Translations under genes and position numbers: made by a program
Notes under the pieces: generated by a model
Seen by the model: only the letters and a program-made list of their open reading frames with translations
Told to the model about the DNA's origin: nothing
Databases searched by the model: none
Shown: one piece after another, positions 58,987 through 64,000 of the stretch
Numbering within the stretch: the first letter of the stretch is position 1
Layout of the letters: every line of letters starts with the position of its first letter
Source: Actinacidiphila bryophytorum
GTDB lineage: Bacteria > Actinomycetota > Actinomycetes > Streptomycetales > Streptomycetaceae
Assembly (NCBI RefSeq): GCF_016916835.1
Contig: NZ_JAFFIX010000020.1
Span: forward strand, 84,699 to 148,698
Direction of reading: 5' to 3'
DNA length: 64,000 nucleotides

Positions 58987-59587
58987 GGACGCCCGCCTCC
59001 CGTCCGGCGGGGACCCACCGCGCAGTTCCCCGAGCCCCTTGAGGTCCTGCCCCTTGCGGCGACCGCTCACCTTTCCCCCGGTGGTGCCTGGTCGCGCAGT
59101 TCCCCGCGCCCCTGGGTGATTGCCACGTGCTGTGGCGTTGCTTGCTTTCCCACCATCGTGACGGGGCGCGCAGTTCCCCGCGCCCCTCAAAAACGCCCAC
59201 CCTCGCAGGCAGACGGCACCCCTCAGAAAGACGCTCGCCCACCTGCGCAGGGTGCGCGCCTGTCGGCGCCAGCTCTGCGGGAAGGGGGTAACCATCAGGG
59301 GCGCGGGGAACTGCGCGACCAGCCGCGACGGCGCGGAAGGCGATCGCCCACGGCAAGGGGCAGCCCCCCAGGGGAGCGGGGAACTGCGCGCCCCATCACA
59401 ACGCGCCGGAAGAAAGCAACGCCACAGCACGTGGCAATCACCCAGGGGCTCGGGGAACTGCGAGACAAGCCCCCACTGGGGAAAGGCGATGGCTTACCGC
59501 AAGGGGCAGGGGCGTCCCGGGGTGGCCGGGGGGAGGGGGAGCTGGTTGGGTAGTAGGGGAACCCTTCGCGGGAAGCGAGGTCAAGCC
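58987..59587. repeat. Modular inverted intergenic repeat array D (largest)
   Basis: About 550 bp. Forward cores near 59030, 59094 and 59167; reverse cores near 59297, 59369 and 59443. Modules pair in nested order: CTGCCCCTTGCGGCGACCGC near 59047 with GGCTTACCGCAAGGGGCAG near 59490; GTGATTGCCACGTGCTGTGG near 59116 with CCACAGCACGTGGCAATCAC near 59422. RNA from either strand should fold into one very long hairpin. Unlike the other arrays it lies between co-directional genes. The last 60 bp hold the ribosome site of the next gene. Confidence 0.88.
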
Positions 59588-59779
59588 ATGACCATGGCAG
59601 ACGAAACGCACCGGCACATCCGCCAGCTCCGCGCCCAGGCACAGAAACTGGCCGCGGACGCGGAACACGCCGCGAACGCGGCGGAACGCACCCGCCTCCA
59701 GCACAGAGCGCAGCAGTTGGAGTCGGACAGCGACCAGGAGAGCATGATGGCGGCCGGGGACATCTACCCCGCGCAGTGA
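59588..59779 (+). CDS. Small hydrophilic protein (DUF6381-like)
   Basis: A 63-residue, highly charged helical protein (RHIRQLRAQAQKLAADAEHA, then ANAAERTRLQHRAQQLESDS). It resembles the small hydrophilic streptomycete proteins of the DUF6381 type; I recognise the general pattern rather than a proven family. It has no cysteine, signal peptide or membrane segment. CGAGG lies 9 nt before the ATG; a second ATG follows two codons later. Its stop is 28 bp from the next gene, so it may be cotranscribed with lactate monooxygenase. Function unknown; such proteins are often abundant under osmotic or developmental stress. Confidence 0.75.
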   Translation: MTMADETHRHIRQLRAQAQKLAADAEHAANAAERTRLQHRAQQLESDSDQESMMAAGDIYPAQ

Positions 59780-59807
59780 CCGACTCCCGACCGCGAGGAC
59801 GACACCG

Positions 59808-60998
59808 ATGAGCGACCAGCCGCCACCGCACCTGCCCACCGCGTTCGGGAACTACCAGAACGACATCTACCTGCGCGCCCTCGGCGGCGTCCTGCCGGAC
59901 CTGCCGATGACGTTCGCCGAGCTGGAGGCCCGCGCCGCCCAGGCGCTTCCCCCGTCGGTGATGTCGTACGTGGCGGGCGGCGCGGGCGACGAGGCCACGC
60001 AGCGGGCGAACGCCGAGGCCTTCGCGCACTGGGGCCTGTACCCGCGGATGTTCGTCGGTGCGCGGGAGCGCGACCTGACCGTCGACCTGTTCGGCACGAC
60101 CTGGCCGTCGCCGCTGTTCATGGCCCCGATCGGTGTCATCGGGCTGTGCGCCCAGGACGGGCACGGCGACCTGGCCACCGCACGGGCCGCGGCCAGGACC
60201 GGCGTGCCGATGGTCGCCTCGACGCTCGGCAACGACCCGCTGGAGGACGTGGCGGCGGAACTGGGCGGCACGCCCGGCTACTTCCAGCTGTACACGCCCA
60301 CCGACCGCGACCTGGCCGAGAGCCTGGTCCGCCGGGCGGAGAACGCGGGGTACGCCGCGATCGTCGTCACGCTCGACACCTGGGTCACCGGCTGGCGCCC
60401 GCGGGACCTGGCGAGCGGCAACTTCCCGCAGCTGCGCGGTCACTGCCTGGCGAACTACTTCACCGACCCGGTCTTCCGGCGCCTGCTGGGCAGGCACCCG
60501 CAGGACGACCCGCAGGGTGCGGTGCTGCTCTGGACCAGGATCTTCGGCAATGCCCTGACCTGGGACGACCTGACCTGGCTGCGGTCGTTGACGCGGCTGC
60601 CGCTGATCGTCAAGGGGATCTGCCACCCCGACGACGCCCGCCGCGCCAAGGACGGCGGCGTGGACGCCGTCTACTGCTCCAACCACGGCGGCCGCCAGGC
60701 CAACGGCGGCCTGCCCGCGCTGACCGTGCTGCCGGAGATCGTCGCGGCGGCCGACGGGATGCCGGTGCTGTTCGACTCCGGGGTGCGCTCCGGCGCCGAC
60801 ATGGTCAAGGCGCTGGCGCTGGGGGCGACGGCGGTGGGCCTCGGGCGCCCGTACGCGTACGGCTGCGCGCTCGGCGGGACCGACGGCATCGTGCACGTGC
60901 TGAAGTCCGTCCTGGCCGAGGCCGACCTGATCATGGCCGTCGACGGCTACCCGTCCCGCGCCGACCTCACCCCCGACAGCCTGCGCCCGCTGCCCTGA
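59808..60998 (+). CDS. Lactate 2-monooxygenase (FMN alpha-hydroxy-acid oxidase family)
   Basis: A 396-residue FMN enzyme. It closely resembles mycobacterial lactate monooxygenase, which turns L-lactate and O2 into acetate, CO2 and water: NDIYLRAL near the start, ALPPSVMSYVAGGAGDEATQ, PIGVIGLCAQDGHGD, LDTWVTGWRPRDL, and catalytic His293 with Arg296 in YCSNHGGRQANGGLPAL. LFDSGVRSGADMVKALALGA holds the FMN phosphate site. The long loop around NYFTDPVFRRLLGRHPQDDP is characteristic of the monooxygenase rather than the dehydrogenase subgroup. Cytosolic. Another 2-hydroxyacid could be the real substrate. Confidence 0.9.
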   Translation: MSDQPPPHLPTAFGNYQNDIYLRALGGVLPDLPMTFAELEARAAQALPPSVMSYVAGGAGDEATQRANAEAFAHWGLYPRMFVGARERDLTVDLFGTTWPSPLFMAPIGVIGLCAQDGHGDLATARAAARTGVPMVASTLGNDPLEDVAAELGGTPGYFQLYTPTDRDLAESLVRRAENAGYAAIVVTLDTWVTGWRPRDLASGNFPQLRGHCLANYFTDPVFRRLLGRHPQDDPQGAVLLWTRIFGNALTWDDLTWLRSLTRLPLIVKGICHPDDARRAKDGGVDAVYCSNHGGRQANGGLPALTVLPEIVAAADGMPVLFDSGVRSGADMVKALALGATAVGLGRPYAYGCALGGTDGIVHVLKSVLAEADLIMAVDGYPSRADLTPDSLRPLP

Positions 60999-61035
60999 CC
61001 TGTGGCGCACGCGGGGCACTGTCAGTGGCGGGTGC

Positions 61036-61041
61036 GAGGCT
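61036..61041 (+). promoter_or_regulatory. -10-like GAGGCT, possible leaderless start
   Basis: GAGGCT ends 6 nt before the ATG at 61048 with no ribosome site between; a weaker member of the leaderless series in this window. Confidence 0.3.
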
Positions 61042-61047
61042 GGACGC

Positions 61048-61491
61048 ATGACCACCTGGAATCTGCTGGACCTGGACAGGGCGCTGCGCGCGTCGTGGGC
61101 GGCCGACACCTGCTCGCCCGACGACCTGCTGCGGGAGGAGTGGCGGGTGGACAACCCGGCCTGGGGGCACTGCGACATCAGCGCGCTGCTCGTCCACGAC
61201 CTCTTCGGCGGCGACCTGATGGTCGGCGAGGTCCATCTCGCCGGTGAGCAGCACGGCTTCCACTGGTGGAACGCGCTGCCCAGCGGCATACATCTGGACG
61301 TGACCAGCGAGCAGTTCCTGCGCGGCCAGCAGGTCACCGGGGCGCGCGCGGTGACCCGCCCGCCGGGGCCGCTGCCGCACCGCTGGGCGGAGTACCTGCT
61401 GCTGCGTGAGCGGGTCGCCGGGCACCTCGGGCCGCTGCCCGAGCCCGGCGCGATGTCGATTCCGGCACCGTCGCGTTCGTCGGAAGGGTGA
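61048..61491 (+). CDS. YunG-like protein of unknown function
   Basis: A 147-residue soluble protein. The pattern ASWAADTCSPDDLL, NPAWGHCDISALLVHDLFGG, GEVHLAGEQHGFHWWNALPS and GIHLDVTSEQF matches the YunG-like family, small proteins with a conserved Cys and His pair (here Cys in HCDIS and His in HGFHWWN) suggestive of a papain-like Cys/His fold. No experimental role is known to me. The C-terminal 25 residues are a Pro/Ser tail. It sits 49 bp after lactate monooxygenase and 52 bp before the YCII gene, all in one direction. Confidence 0.78.
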   Translation: MTTWNLLDLDRALRASWAADTCSPDDLLREEWRVDNPAWGHCDISALLVHDLFGGDLMVGEVHLAGEQHGFHWWNALPSGIHLDVTSEQFLRGQQVTGARAVTRPPGPLPHRWAEYLLLRERVAGHLGPLPEPGAMSIPAPSRSSEG

Positions 61492-61543
61492 CAGGGGGCC
61501 GCACCGCGCCCCCGGAAACGTCCAGAACCGCACGAAGGGACCG

Positions 61544-61900
61544 ATGGCCATGGCGCGCTATCTGCTGCTGATCCACGACAACGAGGCCGACTACGAGACG
61601 GCCGACGACACCGCCCGCCGGGCGCTGGACGCCGCCCACGAGGCGTTCAGCCGCGAGCACAAGGACGTGATCGTGGCGGCCGAGCACCTGCAGCCGACGT
61701 CCACCGCGACCGTGGTGCGCGAGGACGGCGCGGGCGGGCACCTGGTGACCGACGGCCCCTACGCCGAGACCAAGGAGGCGCTGGGCGGCTACTACATCAT
61801 CGACGTGTCCGACCTGGACGCAGCGCTCGCCGTCGCCAAGCGGCTGCCCTACTTCGGCAGGACCGGGGACGCGGCGGTGGAGGTGCGGCCGTTGCACTGA
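61544..61900 (+). CDS. YCII/DGPF-domain protein, ECF42 partner
   Basis: A 118-residue ferredoxin-like-fold protein. The family motif reads VTDGPYAETKEALGGYYIID (DGPY here instead of the usual DGPF). Members of this family are the standing genomic partners of ECF42 sigma factors. Their biochemical role is unknown; a link to YciI dehydrochlorinase-like chemistry has been suggested. AAGGGA lies about 5 nt before the ATG; a second ATG two codons in is possible. It ends 44 bp before the sigma gene, consistent with one operon. Confidence 0.92.
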   Translation: MAMARYLLLIHDNEADYETADDTARRALDAAHEAFSREHKDVIVAAEHLQPTSTATVVREDGAGGHLVTDGPYAETKEALGGYYIIDVSDLDAALAVAKRLPYFGRTGDAAVEVRPLH

Positions 61901-61944
61901 CCGGACCGGACGGCGGCACGAGCGGAACGAGAGGAGGCAGGCCC

Positions 61945-63216
61945 ATGCCCGCAGCACCGCAGGACGGCGGCCCGGGGAAGGCTGCGGCGGCCCGCGCGGT
62001 CGCCGAGGCGCACCGCGGGCAGTGGGCCTTCGTGCTGGCCGCGACCGTCAGGGTCACCCGCGACCTGGACCTGGCCGAGGAGTGCGTGCAGGACGCCTAC
62101 GCCAAGGCCCTGGTGGCCTGGGCGTCCGGCGGTATCCCGGCCCGGCCGGGCGCCTGGCTGACCACCACCGCCCGCAACCGGGCCGTGGACGTCATCCGGC
62201 GCGACGCCTTCTTCCGCACCGCGCTGCCGCTGCTCGCCGACGACGACGGACCGGTGGCCGGTCCCGCCGACGGCGCCGACATCCCCGACGAGCGGCTGCG
62301 GCTGATCTTCACCTGCTGCCACCCGGCCCTCGCCCCGCAGGACCGGGTGGCGCTGACCCTGCGGCTGGTGTGCGGGCTGACCACCGCCGAGACGGCCCGG
62401 GCGTTCCTGGTCGGCGAGACGGCCATGGCGGCCAGGATCACCCGGGCGAAGAAGAAGATCACCGCGGCGCGGATCCCGTACCGCATCCCGGACTCTGAGG
62501 ACCTGCCCGAGCGGGTCGACGCGGTGCTGACCGTGGTGGACCTGCTGTTCACCACCGGGCATGTCGCGCCCGACGGCCCCGAGCTGCTGCGGACCGACCT
62601 CATCGCCCGCGCCACCGGCCTCGCCGCGATGCTCGGCGACCTGCTGCCTGGCGACGCGGAGGTCGCGGGCCTGCGCGCGCTGATCCTGCTGACCGACGCA
62701 CGCAGGCCGGCCCGGCTCGACGCGGCGGGCGCGCCCGTGCTGCTGGCCGACCAGGACCGCAGCCGGTGGGACCGGGCGGCCATCGCCGAGGGCCTGGTGC
62801 TGGTCCGCCGGGCGCTGCGGCGCCGCCCGCCGGGGCCGTTCGCCCTGCGGGCGGCCGTCGCTGCCGTGCACGCCGAGGCCCCGACGTGGGAGGAGACGGA
62901 CTGGCCGGAGATCGTCGGCCTCTACGATCTGCTGCTGCGCCGCCGCCCGACCCCGGTCGCCGCGCTGAACCGCGCGGTCGCCGTCGGTTTCGCCGACGGC
63001 CCGGAAGCGGGCCTCGCCGCCCTCGACGCCCTGGCCGGCGACCCCCGCCTCGCCGGTTACCCCTACGCGTCGGTGGCCCGCGCCGAATTCCTGCACCGGC
63101 TGTCCCGCGTCCCCGAGGCGGCCGCGGCCTACGAGCAGGCCCTGCGGCACACCTCGAACGCCGTCGAGCGCAGCTTCCTCACCGCCCGCCTCGCCGACCT
63201 GCCGCCACCCCCCTGA
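61945..63216 (+). CDS. ECF42-group RNA polymerase sigma factor
   Basis: A 423-residue sigma factor. Region 2 spans about residues 20-95 (WAFVLAATVRVTRDLDLAEE, ARPGAWLTTTARNRAVDVIR) and region 4 about 125-175 (DRVALTLRLVCGLTTAETAR, with ARITRAKKKI). A C-terminal extension of about 230 residues follows, made of helical repeats of TPR/DUF6596 type (PVAALNRAVAVGFADGPEAG, EAAAAYEQAL). In ECF42 this extension is needed for activity and no anti-sigma factor is used, matching the lack of one here. GAGGAGG precedes the ATG. The YCII gene just upstream is its likely target and partner. Confidence 0.95.
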   Translation: MPAAPQDGGPGKAAAARAVAEAHRGQWAFVLAATVRVTRDLDLAEECVQDAYAKALVAWASGGIPARPGAWLTTTARNRAVDVIRRDAFFRTALPLLADDDGPVAGPADGADIPDERLRLIFTCCHPALAPQDRVALTLRLVCGLTTAETARAFLVGETAMAARITRAKKKITAARIPYRIPDSEDLPERVDAVLTVVDLLFTTGHVAPDGPELLRTDLIARATGLAAMLGDLLPGDAEVAGLRALILLTDARRPARLDAAGAPVLLADQDRSRWDRAAIAEGLVLVRRALRRRPPGPFALRAAVAAVHAEAPTWEETDWPEIVGLYDLLLRRRPTPVAALNRAVAVGFADGPEAGLAALDALAGDPRLAGYPYASVARAEFLHRLSRVPEAAAAYEQALRHTSNAVERSFLTARLADLPPPP

Positions 63217-63309
63217 CGGCCCGACGGGGGCGGCCCCGGGGGCCGGACGTCCCTGGCGGGAGTCCTGCTGCCCGGCGGACGGCGCGGACGCGGGCTGCCA
63301 GCGGGCGGG

Positions 63310-63840
63310 TCAGTCCGGGGGCCGGAGGGTGAAGCGGGTCTCAGCCGCTTCCGCGGTGGTGTCGAAGGCCTTGCCGATCGTCTCCCAGGACACCAGGCCC
63401 CGACGGGCCGCCAGGGCCGCGTCCGCGCTGTACCGCGGGGCCTCGGCCTCGACGCGGGCCGCGATGTGCAGGGCCGTGACCGGCCGGGCTTCCGCGACTT
63501 CGGCGATCCGGCGCCGCAGGGCGTCCAGCAGGTGCTCCACGTCGGGCGGGACCAGGCCCTCGGCCGCCGCGGTGTGGCGGTCCCAGTCCGCATACGGGCC
63601 GGTGTCCGCCTCGTAGCCCTCGGTCGCGTCGTCGTCGCCGAAGTCCAGCGGATGGGTGGCGCTGCCGCGCCAGCCGCACGCGCAGGCGCCCCTGACCGCC
63701 ACCGCCCGCGGCCCGTCCGCCCCGTTGTAGGCCCACCAGGGCATAGGCCGGCCGCCCGGCGGCGGAGCCGGCTCGCCGCCGTCGGCGAGGACCGCCGCCA
63801 CGTACCCCTCGTGCTGCCCACTCTCGTCGACCCAGCTCAT
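63310..63840 (-). CDS. Actinobacterial protein of unknown function
   Basis: A 176-residue acidic soluble protein that I do not recognise. An N-terminal part with WWAYNGADGPRAVAVRGACA and CGWRGSATHPLDF has a Cys-x-Cys pair that could bind metal. An acidic loop (DFGDDDATEGYEADTG) and two amphipathic helices follow. The C-terminal SWETIGKAFDTTAEAAETRF resembles a helix-turn-helix, as in small DNA-binding accessory proteins. It is convergent with the sigma gene. A TGTCAGG/CCTGACA dyad lies about 50-75 bp upstream of its start. Confidence 0.75.
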   Translation of the reverse strand: MSWVDESGQHEGYVAAVLADGGEPAPPPGGRPMPWWAYNGADGPRAVAVRGACACGWRGSATHPLDFGDDDATEGYEADTGPYADWDRHTAAAEGLVPPDVEHLLDALRRRIAEVAEARPVTALHIAARVEAEAPRYSADAALAARRGLVSWETIGKAFDTTAEAAETRFTLRPPD

Positions 63841-63888
63841 GCCTCAGCCCTTCGCCGCCGGAACGTGCCACCAGATTCCCCAACACAC

Positions 63889-63915
63889 TGTCAGGTCGTC
63901 AAGGAAACCCTGACA
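63889..63915. promoter_or_regulatory. TGTCAGG-N13-CCTGACA dyad upstream of the last gene
   Basis: Perfect 7-bp arms at 63889-63895 and 63909-63915 in a locally AT-richer segment. A minus-strand TTGACG lies between the arms (63904-63899) and could be the -35 of the leftward gene, so the dyad may be its operator. No other gene is seen to the window end. Confidence 0.4.
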
Positions 63916-64000
63916 AAGCCACTCGAACGCGGTCACGCCGCCCGGCTCCCTGTTCGAGCGGCCACCGACCCGGTCCCGCGGGGCGCTAATTCGCGCTGCC

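Noticed and set aside
58987..59587. CRISPR array
   Set aside because: Repeats face both directions, units are modular and variably spaced, there are no constant-length unique spacers, and no cas genes are present.
1..64000. tRNA, rRNA or riboswitch genes
   Set aside because: I scanned the intergenic gaps for cloverleaf landmarks and known switch motifs and saw none; most gaps are under 250 bp.

Overview
The window is very GC-rich actinomycete DNA: strong GC bias at third codon positions, many GTG starts, and genes joined by ATGA, GTGA or TGATG overlaps. It begins inside a whiE-type spore-pigment polyketide locus in the classical gene order. It also carries DesK/LuxR systems, MsiK-style sugar importers without their own ATPase, an ECF42 sigma factor with its YCII partner, and arrays of the GGGGCGCGGGGAACTGCGCG intergenic repeat common in Streptomyces. 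The source is almost certainly Streptomyces or a close relative (Kitasatospora, Streptacidiphilus, Actinacidiphila). No tRNA, rRNA, CRISPR array, prophage or insertion sequence was found.

Layout. 1-5075: edge of the spore-pigment cluster (chain-length factor, ketosynthase, cupin and SchA/CurD protein leftward; FAD monooxygenase divergent). 5213-11861: LacI-controlled beta-glycoside operon (binding lipoprotein, two permeases, GH3 hydrolase) resembling the streptomycete bxl xylobiose system. 11933-15946: membrane SpoIIE/PP2C phosphatase, ClC-type channel, DNA-repair methyltransferase, unknown protein. 16349-21698: two-component system divergent from a three-gene ABC exporter. 22013-26143: leftward four-gene operon coding for a response-regulator/thioredoxin-reductase-like fusion, a cyclic-nucleotide-domain histidine kinase, a UBP-type zinc finger and a GPP34 protein. 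26303-28863: secreted unknown, SDR behind a MerR-type promoter, DMT transporter. 28909-36644: alpha-mannosidase with its own ABC importer, divergent from a ROK regulator. 37014-39451: 6-phosphogluconate dehydrogenase and a thioesterase-like protein.

39533-52972 is the most unusual part. It is one leftward run of eleven tightly coupled genes: LacI regulator, two permeases, Tat-type binding lipoprotein, FOUR divergent ADP-ribosylglycohydrolase-family paralogues, ribokinase, class III CoA-transferase and a CitE/HpcH-like lyase. A perfect 16-bp LacI-type palindrome lies in front. I read it as a catabolic operon for an unknown N-ribosyl (or ADP-ribosyl-like) glycoside. 53186-56418 is a DapA/NanA-family aldolase plus NanT-like MFS carrier, divergent from a FadR/GntR regulator over a strong dyad operator. 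56701-63840 holds a FUSC membrane protein, a small hydrophilic protein, lactate monooxygenase, a YunG-like protein, the YCII/ECF42 pair and a hypothetical protein.

All four gene-free stretches longer than 300 bp (15947-16348, 21699-22012, 36645-37013, 58987-59587) hold the same modular repeat, with copies facing one way on the left and the other way on the right. Three of the four lie between convergent genes, which suggests a 3'-end or terminator role. Several genes look leaderless, with a -10 hexamer ending 6-7 nt before the start codon.
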